Source of the DNA: an uncultured Acetatifactor sp.
Lineage (GTDB): Bacteria > Bacillota > Clostridia > Lachnospirales > Lachnospiraceae
Length of the DNA: 64,000 bases
Direction of reading: 5' to 3'
Assembly: GCA_910578185.1 (NCBI GenBank)
Contig: CAJTPN010000004.1
Coordinates: 133,483 to 197,482 of the forward strand
Shown piece after piece: positions 1 to 7,750 of the stretch. A program made the translations under genes and the position numbers. The notes below the pieces were generated by a model that worked only from the letters and a program-made list of their open reading frames with translations, made no database searches and was not told the DNA's origin. Each line of letters starts with the position of its first letter. The first letter of the stretch is position 1.

Positions 1-279
1 CACAATCCTGGTCTTATATTTCTTCAGCTGTCTTTCAATGATCTCCTCCACCAAATCAATAGAAACATACATGTCGTTGCTGACCTGTTCAGAACGAATG
101 ATATTGCCTTTTACCGGAATCGTCACTTCAATCTTCTGGCGCTCCTTCTCAACACTTAAGGTGACATGCACCTCCGTGTCGGGATTAAAGTACTTCTGCA
201 ATTTGCCGATTTTTTCTTCTACAGCTGACCTTAATCCGGGTGTTACTTCTAAATTTCTGCCTACAATTATGAATTTCAT
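1..279 (-). CDS. hpf: Ribosome hibernation promoting factor, partial (3' end outside window)
   Basis: The 93 visible codons start MKFIIVGRNLEVTPGLRSAV and continue with an alternating strand/helix pattern that includes VHVTLSVEKERQKIEVTIP and the segment SIDLVEEIIERQLKKYKTRI. This matches the N-terminal S30AE/YfiA domain. Proteins of this family bind the 30S decoding region and, in the long form, dimerise 70S ribosomes in stationary phase. The ATG at 277-279 follows GAGGGGAGGA, a clear ribosome binding site. The gene runs off the left edge, so whether the C-terminal dimerisation domain of long HPF is present cannot be seen. Its upstream region carries several promoter-like sequences and a DnaA-box cluster. 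Confidence 0.93.
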   Translation of the reverse strand, partial: MKFIIVGRNLEVTPGLRSAVEEKIGKLQKYFNPDTEVHVTLSVEKERQKIEVTIPVKGNIIRSEQVSNDMYVSIDLVEEIIERQLKKYKTRIV

Positions 280-315
280 ACGAGTCCTCCCCTCTTCCGG
301 TTATTTAGTAATCTT

Positions 316-345
316 ATTTTACCACACATAGATAGGTATTTGCAA
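316..345 (-). promoter_or_regulatory. Candidate hpf promoter
   Basis: Read on the minus strand, TTGCAA (340-345) and TAAAAT (316-321) are separated by 18 bp, about 37 bp ahead of the hpf start codon. A second possible -35, TTGACA (397-402), lies further upstream in very AT-rich DNA. Confidence 0.5.
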
Positions 346-464
346 GAATTTAACTGATAATTTCATATTATTTTTAAATATTTTCGAATTTGTTTTTGTC
401 AATAGTTATTTTCTTTTTTCAGTGCAAACAACTCACATTTGTACTAATTATACAAAACATTCGT

Positions 465-593
465 TTATACAACCCGTACATATGTACTCCCTTCCGCTTC
501 CGCAAACCTGTGGATACTGTGTATAACTTCGTGTATAAACTGGAAATATCAACTTTTAAAAGCCATACACTGTGGATAATTTTTTGTGTATCC
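465..593 (-). promoter_or_regulatory. DnaA-box-like cluster upstream of hpf
   Basis: Five 9-mers resembling the DnaA box TTATNCACA lie in the same (minus) orientation: GGATACACA (585-593), TTATCCACA (571-579), TTATACACG (530-538), TTATACACA (518-526) and GTATCCACA (509-517). Two match the consensus exactly and the last two are directly abutting. A sixth one-mismatch site in the opposite orientation (TTATACAAC) is at 465-473. AT-rich DNA (330-420) lies on the hpf side. The whole 280-713 interval has no convincing gene. TGTACA occurs twice with a 3-bp gap at 635-649. Confidence 0.5.
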
Positions 594-713
594 TCTTTCC
601 CACAACTCTTCTAAAGGACGCAGCCCGCAATATTTGTACATTCTGTACAGCCACTGAAATGTCAAGCTTTTTTACGGAATTTTAGGCAAAGATCCGCGTC
701 TTTGGCGCGTAAC

Positions 714-743
714 CCAAAAACCGCACCCTGAAACAGGTGCGGT
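714..743 (-). terminator. Rho-independent terminator of the NlpC/P60 gene
   Basis: An 8-bp stem (720-727 with 736-743, loop of 8) is followed on the minus strand by a run of T (complement of A716-720). It sits 18 bp beyond the stop codon of the wall hydrolase gene. Confidence 0.85.
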
Positions 744-760
744 CTCTGACAGTATATTTA

Positions 761-1948
761 TTAAAAAATTCTTCTGATTGCCAAAATACTTCTATAGTTG
801 GCGCTGGAAACAATGATTCCCGTCTTGGAATTGGATGCATGTACAATCTGCCCATTGCCGATATACAATGCAACATGTCCCGAATAGCAGATCAAATCTC
901 CCGGCTGTGCGTTTTCAAGACCATCCACCCCATACCCCTGGGTGCGGTCTGACGCAGAAGAATGAGGAAGGCTTACGCCGAAGTTCGCATAGACGCTCAT
1001 GACAAAACCGGAGCAATCCGCGCCTTCCGTCAGGCTGGTTCCGCCATACACATAAGGATTTCCCACAAACTGCAACGCATATTCCGCCACCGCGCTGCCC
1101 ATCTCGCCTCCGTCTCCAACGGTATAATCCTGGATTGGTGTCGTATTGCTTGCGGACTGTGCATTTTGTGCAGCCTGAGCCGCAGCCGCCGCCCGCGCTT
1201 TCCTGCGCTCCTCCTCTTCCTTCGCCAGGCGCTTCTCCTCTTCTTCCCTGGACTCCGCCTGCACAAATTCACTGTGAAGAGATACATAGTCGGCGGATAC
1301 CCATCCGGTACCCTCCTCGAAGTCTACTTTCACCCATCCTTCAATTTCTTCCAAAACCAACAATTCCTCCGCTTCAGGAAGCATCCCCAGCTTTGCGGAT
1401 TCCGTTGTAGGTTCCTGCCGGATAAAGAGAGTCTGAGTGGTAACCGTTGCAATGCGTTTTCCCACATGCTTTGCAATTTCCACCGCGTCCTCTCCGGTAA
1501 CACAGTACTCTGCTTTCACATATCCCGTCACATCGCCGGAATTGATCTGATACCAGCCGTTTTCTTCCGAAAGGAAAGTACCTACGGAATTGTTATACAA
1601 CTTACCTATAATTTCCCCTTCCTCACTGGGAAGACTTCTAACATTGACATAATTGGTCACCTGTGCAATCACAAGTTTACGAAACAAATCCTCTTCCGTG
1701 GGCTCCTGAGATACCGGAACCAGATTATCCGTCTTTATCCATTCAAGTATGGACTTTTCTGTTAATCCCGTACCTTCTTCCACTACGGTAACTGTTATAT
1801 TTTCAATCTTGCTTCCATTGTTGAGCAACAGTCCCACACCGCCGCTTTGCAGCACAGAACCACCCTCGGCTTTTGCTACAAGCCCGGTTCCCAGAAACGC
1901 AAGGGATGCCGCTAACACACAAGCCGCAACTTTCTTAACACGATGCAT
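761..1948 (-). CDS. Secreted SH3b / NlpC-P60 cell-wall endopeptidase
   Basis: A 395-aa exported peptidoglycan hydrolase. Residues 1-27 form a signal peptide (KK, hydrophobic core, AKA). Two bacterial SH3 repeats follow (about 95-150 and 165-226), then a charged E/K/R/A-rich helical linker (about 232-265) and a C-terminal NlpC/P60 domain (about 285-395). Catalytic residues are visible: Cys312 in DCSGF, His358 in GHVALYIG and His370 in HASN. Enzymes with this layout cut the D-gamma-Glu-diaminopimelate bond in stem peptides, using the SH3b repeats to bind the wall. A GAGGAGATA ribosome binding site precedes the ATG. It is monocistronic, with its own promoter, a WalR-like box and a terminator. 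Confidence 0.92.
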   Translation of the reverse strand: MHRVKKVAACVLAASLAFLGTGLVAKAEGGSVLQSGGVGLLLNNGSKIENITVTVVEEGTGLTEKSILEWIKTDNLVPVSQEPTEEDLFRKLVIAQVTNYVNVRSLPSEEGEIIGKLYNNSVGTFLSEENGWYQINSGDVTGYVKAEYCVTGEDAVEIAKHVGKRIATVTTQTLFIRQEPTTESAKLGMLPEAEELLVLEEIEGWVKVDFEEGTGWVSADYVSLHSEFVQAESREEEEKRLAKEEEERRKARAAAAAQAAQNAQSASNTTPIQDYTVGDGGEMGSAVAEYALQFVGNPYVYGGTSLTEGADCSGFVMSVYANFGVSLPHSSASDRTQGYGVDGLENAQPGDLICYSGHVALYIGNGQIVHASNSKTGIIVSSANYRSILAIRRIF

Positions 1949-2021
1949 TATTTTTTATCTCCTCATCCACAGAAATATGTACTTTGGGTATTTATCAAGA
2001 AATTAAGTTTGTTGATAATTT

Positions 2022-2038
2022 ATTACAGATTTATTACA
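2022..2038 (-). promoter_or_regulatory. WalR (YycF)-type box in the NlpC/P60 leader
   Basis: On the minus strand TGTAAT-N5-TGTAAT (2033-2038 and 2022-2027) fits the WalR consensus TGTWAH-N5-TGTWAH exactly. It lies just downstream of the -10 element, about +4 to +20 of the predicted transcript, a position expected to repress rather than activate. Confidence 0.55.
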
Positions 2039-2048
2039 TCTGTTACCA

Positions 2049-2077
2049 ACTATAACACCAATTCTTAACTTTGTCAA
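2049..2077 (-). promoter_or_regulatory. Sigma-A-type promoter of the NlpC/P60 gene
   Basis: TTGACA (2072-2077) and TATAGT (2049-2054) on the minus strand are separated by exactly 17 bp. The start codon is about 100 bp downstream, giving a long leader. Confidence 0.8.
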
Positions 2078-2145
2078 CCTATGTCATAAAATAAAATCAT
2101 TTCTTTCAAATACAGTCATATCAATACTTTGTGAATATTTCGGCA

Positions 2146-2172
2146 ATAAAAAACCGCCCGATTGAGCGGTTT
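2146..2172 (-). terminator. Rho-independent terminator of trxB
   Basis: Stem of 7 bp (2151-2157 with 2166-2172), loop of 8, followed on the minus strand by a T-rich tract. It is 64 bp beyond the trxB stop. Confidence 0.8.
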
Positions 2173-2236
2173 CCACCTTTATTTATCTTAAAAAATATTT
2201 AAATATTTTTAATCTTGTTCATGGAATTTTCCCATA

Positions 2237-3148
2237 TCACATTTTCCTGCAATACGCTCCCGCCGATACCGCTGCATTGGCGCCGTCCGCCACTGCGGTA
2301 ACAATCTGGCGCAGCGGTTTTTTCCGCACATCACCGGCCACAAACAATCCGGGAACCTCCGTGGCACAATCCTCCCCCGCAATCACATAGCCCCCCTCAT
2401 CACAAGCGGTAAGTTCCCTTACCAGCTCTGTACCCGGGCGTATGCCTACCGCCACAAATATGCCTGCCACAGACAAAAGGGAGCTTTGGTCCGTCTTAAG
2501 ATTCCGAATACAAATCCCTTCCACTGCTTCTTCTCCCTGGATCTCTTCCACCACATGACTGTAAAGAAATTCCACATTGGGCATTGATTTTAATGCCTGC
2601 TGCAATACATATTGGCCGCGAAGCTCATCCCTTCTGTGAATCAGATAAACCTTCTCACAGGTACGCGCCAGGTAAACTGCATCCTCCAACGCCACATCGC
2701 CGCCGCCCACTACCGCAACCGCCTTTCCCCTAAAAAATGCCCCGTCGCAGGTGGCGCAATAGGAAACTCCCTTTCCCATCAGCCGTTCTTCCCCGGCTAC
2801 GCCAAGCCTGGCATGAACCGCACCGGTGGCCAAAATCACCGCCTTTGCCTCCAAATCCCCACTGTCCGTACACACTTTCTTTCGACTGCCCTCATCCTGA
2901 ATCGCTTTCACCGCGGTCTCTCTGAATTCCACTCCCAGTCTGTCCGCATGTTCTCTGAATTTTGTCCCCATGTCAAAACCGTCCATTCCCGGCATGCCCA
3001 GGTAATTGTCCACCTCATAAGTATTGAGCACCTGTCCGCCGCTCATGGAATCCTTTTCCAATACCAGCAGATCCAGCCCCGCCCGCTTACCGTATATGGC
3101 CGCTGATAGCCCCGCCGGTCCCGAACCGATGATAATCAAATCATACAT
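2237..3148 (-). CDS. trxB: Thioredoxin reductase (NADPH, FAD)
   Basis: A 303-aa flavoprotein of normal length for the low-molecular-weight TrxR family. The N-terminal FAD motif GSGPAG is at residues 8-13. The redox-active CATC disulfide (Cys131, Cys134) sits at the start of the NADPH domain, followed by a second dinucleotide motif GGGDVA (148-153) and HRR (171-173), which contacts the 2'-phosphate of NADPH. The C-terminal FAD segment VPGLFVAGDVR is present. It transfers electrons from NADPH to thioredoxin in the cytoplasm. No thioredoxin gene is beside it. The ATG follows CAGGAGGAAG. A perfect palindrome 280 bp upstream belongs to the divergent gene's promoter but could also influence trxB. 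Confidence 0.95.
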   Translation of the reverse strand: MYDLIIIGSGPAGLSAAIYGKRAGLDLLVLEKDSMSGGQVLNTYEVDNYLGMPGMDGFDMGTKFREHADRLGVEFRETAVKAIQDEGSRKKVCTDSGDLEAKAVILATGAVHARLGVAGEERLMGKGVSYCATCDGAFFRGKAVAVVGGGDVALEDAVYLARTCEKVYLIHRRDELRGQYVLQQALKSMPNVEFLYSHVVEEIQGEEAVEGICIRNLKTDQSSLLSVAGIFVAVGIRPGTELVRELTACDEGGYVIAGEDCATEVPGLFVAGDVRKKPLRQIVTAVADGANAAVSAGAYCRKM

Positions 3149-3416
3149 AACGTCTCTTCCTCCTGAAATTCAAATATGCCTTAACCCAGACAACACATAA
3201 TATCCTGTTTCTCTCTATCGTTACCGCCAGTTTCATTAAGTATGCGGCGCCTTTGTTAAATTCATCCCCGGTTAACGCTTCCTGTAAAGAATCGCATATA
3301 ATATCAAATATGTCAAGAAAAATCCTCCGCCGGACTCGCAATAACCTCCATACATCAGCCCATGCCTCCCTGCCCCGCATTTCCCCTGCCAAAGAATATT
3401 TCCTCAGGCGTAACGG

Positions 3417-3447
3417 TTGCAGCCTCCATATCATATTAATATGATAT
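3417..3447 (+). promoter_or_regulatory. Promoter with a 20-bp perfect palindrome over spacer and -10
   Basis: TTGCAG (3417-3422) and TATGAT (3440-3445) are spaced by 17 bp. A perfect 20-bp palindrome, two 10-bp arms with no gap (ATATCATATT and its complement), occupies 3428-3447, covering most of the spacer and the whole -10. The ribosome binding site AAAAGGAGC follows at about 3452-3460. This geometry is typical of a repressor operator. No gene is supported in 3149-3416. Confidence 0.6.
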
Positions 3448-3471
3448 AGAAAAAAGGAGCAAAATAAATAT

Positions 3472-5367
3472 ATGGCTATCGGTTATCTCCAAATACAGGC
3501 ACGGACAGCCCATGAAGCACTTCCTTTAAGCGGCGTGCAGATCAGAATCCTGGACAGTCGCGGAAACCGTGTCTATGAGCTGACAACGGATGAAAGCGGT
3601 GAAACACAGACCGTTCCACTTGAGACAATAAACAAAAGCTTTTCCCAAAATCCGTATTTTTCCGGGACGCCCTACACAAGCTACAATGTGCTGGCTCAAA
3701 GAAACGGCTTCAATTCACTTTACATTTCAGACATACCCATTTACGATCAGGAAACGGCAATCCTGCCGCTCTCCCTTGTACCCATGCAGGCACTTCAGCG
3801 CCAGCCCATTCAGACGGAAATTCCCATTGGAAAACCCGCCGTGGCCACAGGCGGCCCCCGTGAACAGGAAGGTCCCGGAATACAGATGCAGGCCATTCCC
3901 CCTTCTCCCATTGCGGAGTCGCCGCAGCAGCAATCAAACGACACCACTCCTCGGGTATTGCGCCAGGTGGTTATCCCTGATCCCATTACGGTACACCTTG
4001 GCGCCCCAAGCGCCAACGCCCCAAACGTGCAGGTGTCCTTTCCCGATTATGTGAAAAATGTGGCCAGCAGCGAAATCTATCCGACCTGGCCTGACGCGGC
4101 ACTGCGGGCAAACATTTATGCCATCATTACCTTTGCGTTAAATCGCGTTTTCACCGAATGGTATCGTAGTCGCGGATACAGTTTCGACATTACAAACAGT
4201 ACCGCCTATGATCAGGCCTATGTTAACGGACGGCCCATCTACGAATCCATCTCCAGAATAGTGGACGAAATCTTTAACGAATATGTGCGCAGACAAGGTC
4301 AAAACGCTCCCTATTTTACCTCTTTCTGCAATGGAACCACCTCCACCTGCAGGGGACTGTCCCAGTGGGGCAGCGTTTCCCTGGCAAACCAAGGGCTTAC
4401 GCCATTGCAAATTCTGCGCTCATATTATCCAAATGATGTGGAAATTGCAGAGACAAACATCACAACAGGCGTATTATCCTCCTATCCCGGCACTCCCCTT
4501 AGAACGGGCAGTACGGGGCTGGATGTACAGACCATTCAAACTTATCTGAATCGCATCCGCCAAAATTATCCTGCCATCCCTGCCATCACCGATCCGCCGG
4601 GAGTCTTCCAGGATAGCACAAGAGACGCCGTGACCAAATTCCAGCGTGTCTTCAGCCTGACGCCTGACGGCATTGTGGGAAAGGCCACCTGGCACAAAAT
4701 TTCCAGTCTCTATGCAGGTATTACCAGGCTGGCAGAATTGGACAGCGAAGGGACCACGCTGGGAATCGGAACCGTACCGCCCTCCTCCGTACTTCGCCAG
4801 GGCTCCCGAAGCCAGGACGTAATCACCCTGCAATACCTTTTAGATGTGATCTCGGAATACTATCCGGGCATTCCCGCTCCGGCTCAGGATGGCATATTCG
4901 GAAGCGGCACACGTCAGTCCGTCATCGCCTTTCAGCAGACAATGGGACTCCAGGCCGACGGTATTGTAGGCCCAAGGACATGGGAAGCACTGTATGAAAT
5001 CTACCAGGGCATCCAGCAAAATGTCCCCTTACCCGGACCGGGGTCCGGTTCCGGCACAGGCTCCGGGATAGTAGAATACACCGTAAAACCCGGAGACAGT
5101 TTATGGCAGATTGCAAGGCGATATGGTACCACGGTAAATGCCATTAAGAGCCTGAACGGACTGACAAGTGATCTGTTGAATATCGGGCAGGTGCTGAAAA
5201 TTCCCACCTCCCAGACTTCACCTTATACGGAATACACCGTTCAATCCGGCGACACTCTGTGGTTGCTTGCCAAAAGATACGGCACCACAGTAGACGCCAT
5301 AATGAGTCTGAATGGACTGACAAGCGATGCACTGAGTATCGGGCAGGTATTAAAAATTCCAAGATAA
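3472..5367 (+). CDS. SpoIID-like / peptidoglycan-binding / double LysM protein
   Basis: A 631-aa modular protein without a recognisable signal peptide. Residues 1-105 resemble a carboxypeptidase-regulatory-like beta-sandwich. A Pro/Gln-rich linker (106-165) follows. Residues 195-325 resemble the SpoIID/LytB fold: Glu201 in SSEIYPTWPDAAL lies where the SpoIID catalytic Glu is found, and a Cys pair at 286 and 293 and the segment GLSQWG also fit. Two peptidoglycan_binding_1 repeats (about 340-405 and 440-515), a Gly/Ser linker and two LysM repeats (534-578, 586-631) complete it. SpoIID enzymes are lytic transglycosylases acting on denuded glycan during engulfment. Lack of a signal peptide suggests mother-cell expression with spore-coat or cortex delivery (inference). 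It is a lone plus-strand gene with GGAGC at its start. Confidence 0.8.
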   Translation: MAIGYLQIQARTAHEALPLSGVQIRILDSRGNRVYELTTDESGETQTVPLETINKSFSQNPYFSGTPYTSYNVLAQRNGFNSLYISDIPIYDQETAILPLSLVPMQALQRQPIQTEIPIGKPAVATGGPREQEGPGIQMQAIPPSPIAESPQQQSNDTTPRVLRQVVIPDPITVHLGAPSANAPNVQVSFPDYVKNVASSEIYPTWPDAALRANIYAIITFALNRVFTEWYRSRGYSFDITNSTAYDQAYVNGRPIYESISRIVDEIFNEYVRRQGQNAPYFTSFCNGTTSTCRGLSQWGSVSLANQGLTPLQILRSYYPNDVEIAETNITTGVLSSYPGTPLRTGSTGLDVQTIQTYLNRIRQNYPAIPAITDPPGVFQDSTRDAVTKFQRVFSLTPDGIVGKATWHKISSLYAGITRLAELDSEGTTLGIGTVPPSSVLRQGSRSQDVITLQYLLDVISEYYPGIPAPAQDGIFGSGTRQSVIAFQQTMGLQADGIVGPRTWEALYEIYQGIQQNVPLPGPGSGSGTGSGIVEYTVKPGDSLWQIARRYGTTVNAIKSLNGLTSDLLNIGQVLKIPTSQTSPYTEYTVQSGDTLWLLAKRYGTTVDAIMSLNGLTSDALSIGQVLKIPR

Positions 5368-5471
5368 ACCCGTTGCTGTGGGTCCCGATACTATACCGAT
5401 CAAATAAATGGGCAGCTCCCACTTTGGCAGACACATTTTCTGTCATGCGAAGGGCGCTGCTCAAAACATTA

Positions 5472-6716
5472 CTATTCCAATGCACCATAAGCCGCCATGC
5501 GCAGCCTGCGGACTGGAGCGGACACGCTCGCACCACATCTCTGTATAAAATATAAGAGCACAAGCTCCTCACAGGGATCCATGGTCACATAATTTCCCGT
5601 CCAACCGTCCCAACCATACTCGCCCAAAGAAGCATTGGATCCTGCCGCCCCCTGATCCATGAGAACACGCATCAGGCACCCATAGCCATACCCTCGCATG
5701 CTGTCCCAGTCCACGCTCCTTGCCTGCGACGCTGTCAGCCTGTTCTGCGTCATAAATTCCACCGTCTTTCGCCCCATAATCCGCCTGCCCTTATAAGTCC
5801 CTTTCTTCACCATCATCATGGCAAAATGAGCGTAATCGTCCAAAGTGGACACCAGCCCCGCACCGCCGGATTCAAATGCCACATCCTCCCCACAATATTC
5901 CCCCAGATGACTTCCTTTGTGGGGTATCAGTACACCCTTCTCCGTCATATCATAGTGCTGTGCCAGACGCCCCCTTTTCCCTTCCGGCACGTAGAACCTC
6001 GTATCCGGCATTTCCAACGGCTCAAATAATTCCCTCTCAAGAAATGCGCCATAGGACATGCCTGATACTGCCTCTACGATTCCTCCCAGCACATCTGCCG
6101 AAAAACCGTACATCCATCTGTCGCCAGGCTGAAAGCACAACGGTATGGAAGCAATCCCCCTGACATACTCCTTGGTATCCACTCGTTCCCCCTGCTCCCT
6201 GCGCGCCACAAAGTCGTCCACCATGGCTTTCATACGCCTGCCTGGTTCCGTATTTTCATCCGGATATGTAATTCCCGAAGTCATATTCAGCAAATCATAT
6301 ATGGTATTGTCCCGTTTCGCCGGAACTTCCCCCAAGGTCTCGTCCCATACCTTTTGTCCTTTAAAACAGGGCAGATACATGGATACAGGATCCCATAAAT
6401 CAAGTCGGCCCCTCTCCGCCAACAGCATCACTGCAACAGCTGTCACAGGCTTTGTCATGGAATACAAACGTATGATGGTATCCCGGCTCATGGGAGTCCC
6501 CCGCTCCGAATCCGCCTCGCCAAAAGCGTTAAAATAAAGCTCCTCCCCCCTGTGAAGAATCAAGGCACTGGCTCCCTTTACTCCGCCCTCCTGCCCCTTT
6601 CCCAAGGCAACCTCCTGTCGTAAAATCCTGTCCATCTCTACCTTATAATCAAACATGCCCCGTTCCATTCCTTCCCTTTCCATTCTGTCCAGATTCGAAA
6701 TCATTTTCCCCTTCAT
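5472..6716 (-). CDS. Serine beta-lactamase-fold hydrolase (class C / EstB-like)
   Basis: A 414-aa protein of the beta-lactamase family (COG1680). The SxxK motif is SMTK (Ser86, Lys89). The second motif is YGF (Tyr203), where classic class C enzymes have YxN, as in many esterase-like members. The C-terminal GWDGWTGNYV segment lies where the KTG-equivalent glycine-rich strand is expected. No signal peptide is seen, so a cytoplasmic esterase, amidase or D-amino-acid peptidase is more likely than a true beta-lactamase. The ATG at 6714-6716 is preceded by AGGA with 7-bp spacing. A later in-frame Met21 (codon at 6654-6656) is an alternative start. It converges with the LysM gene. Confidence 0.85.
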   Translation of the reverse strand: MKGKMISNLDRMEREGMERGMFDYKVEMDRILRQEVALGKGQEGGVKGASALILHRGEELYFNAFGEADSERGTPMSRDTIIRLYSMTKPVTAVAVMLLAERGRLDLWDPVSMYLPCFKGQKVWDETLGEVPAKRDNTIYDLLNMTSGITYPDENTEPGRRMKAMVDDFVARREQGERVDTKEYVRGIASIPLCFQPGDRWMYGFSADVLGGIVEAVSGMSYGAFLERELFEPLEMPDTRFYVPEGKRGRLAQHYDMTEKGVLIPHKGSHLGEYCGEDVAFESGGAGLVSTLDDYAHFAMMMVKKGTYKGRRIMGRKTVEFMTQNRLTASQARSVDWDSMRGYGYGCLMRVLMDQGAAGSNASLGEYGWDGWTGNYVTMDPCEELVLLYFIQRCGASVSAPVRRLRMAAYGALE

Positions 6717-7143
6717 GCAGATATCCTGCTTTGGGCCACACGGAAACCGAACCGGATTTTCCGCCGCGCATCAGCCAGCCATAGTACGATGTACCTGCCG
6801 CCGTCAACGATGCCTGAAAACACTTTGGTCTGCAACAGCATTTAAATCCGGCATCCTTCCTGTGAATATCATTGTACAGTTTGACCTTAACAGGCAAGCT
6901 CCCACGTTAAAGTTCTGCAAAGATCTCCGCAAAGAGAAAAGGTTGACACATTCTCCCTTGCGAAAACAAACCATTTGATTTAAAATAGTACAATAATATA
7001 AAGTGCGAAGGTTTAAAACCATCATACTATATTTTAAAAGATCTGAAAAGAAAAATCTACCAAACAAGTTTAAAACGCTTCCTCCTCAAAAGGGCACTGC
7101 AGCGAACAATGCGCCTGACGGAACCGGAATAGGAGCAGGTAAA
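6717..7143. other. Intergenic region with divergent promoters
   Basis: No gene could be supported. On the plus strand TTGATT (6975-6980), a 16-bp spacer and TATAAA (6997-7002) form a candidate promoter for the acetyltransferase pair. An isolated TTGACA is at 6942-6947. The long ORF reading through 7003-7143 has no start signal of its own, and the acetyltransferase homology begins only at 7144. Confidence 0.4.
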
Positions 7144-7749
7144 ATGAGCGAAATGAAAGAAAAAATGCACCTTGGAGAATTATATCTCCCCGGCGACCCG
7201 GATATTATAAAAGAACAGGTTATTTATCAGGACAAAATATGTGAATACAACCTGACCAAGCCTTCAGAAACGGCCAAGAGGGCAGAAATGCTAAAAGATA
7301 TGCTTGGGGACTGCGGCGAAGGGGTATCTATTGAGGCACCCTTTTATGCTAACTTCGGAGGACATCATTGTCATTTCGGCAAAATGGTCTATGCAAACTA
7401 TCATTTGACCTGTGTGGACGATACACATATCTATATTGGAGATTACACCATGTTGGGTCCAAACGTGACCATCGCAACGGCGGGACACCCCATCCTGCCC
7501 GCGCTTCGAGAACAAACTTATCAGTATAATCTGCCGGTACATATCGGCAGAAACTGCTGGATCGGCGCCGGAGCCATTATACTGCCAGGTGTCACCATCG
7601 GTGACAATACCGTCATCGGCGCCGGAAGCATCGTTACAAAAGATATACCGGCAAATGTGGTGGCTGTGGGCAATCCCTGTCGGGTCCTTCGCGAGATCAA
7701 CGAACAGGACATGCCTGCTGCAGCTGGGCCCACCAACGGGAGGGGTTAA
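7144..7749 (+). CDS. Sugar O-acetyltransferase (Maa/LacA family), copy 1
   Basis: A 201-aa left-handed parallel beta-helix acetyltransferase. An N-terminal helical Mac domain (about 5-55, LGELYLPGDPDI) precedes hexapeptide repeats ending in the family signature of Trp-Ile-Gly-Ala-Gly and VTKDIPANVVAVGNPCRV. The catalytic His is His115 in ATAGHP. Family members move acetyl from acetyl-CoA to the 6-OH of maltose, glucose or galactosides. The start was placed at the ATG with AGGAGCAGG just upstream because the preceding in-frame codons have no homology. The stop lies 1 bp before the second copy's start codon, so the two are co-transcribed and probably translationally coupled. Confidence 0.88.
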   Translation: MSEMKEKMHLGELYLPGDPDIIKEQVIYQDKICEYNLTKPSETAKRAEMLKDMLGDCGEGVSIEAPFYANFGGHHCHFGKMVYANYHLTCVDDTHIYIGDYTMLGPNVTIATAGHPILPALREQTYQYNLPVHIGRNCWIGAGAIILPGVTIGDNTVIGAGSIVTKDIPANVVAVGNPCRVLREINEQDMPAAAGPTNGRG

Positions 7750-7750
7750 C

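Noticed and set aside
390..614. 74-aa plus-strand ORF in the hpf upstream region
   Set aside because: No ribosome binding site or homology; it coincides with the AT-rich and DnaA-box region.
3141..3434. 97-aa minus-strand ORF overlapping the trxB start
   Set aside because: No recognisable family and poor start context; it begins inside the palindrome/promoter of the opposite gene. A real small gene cannot be fully excluded.
6649..7067. Minus-strand ORFs between the serine hydrolase and the acetyltransferases
   Set aside because: No homology and overlapping frames; probably chance.
7003..7143. 47-codon N-terminal extension of the first acetyltransferase
   Set aside because: Homology starts at the later ATG, which has a proper ribosome binding site.
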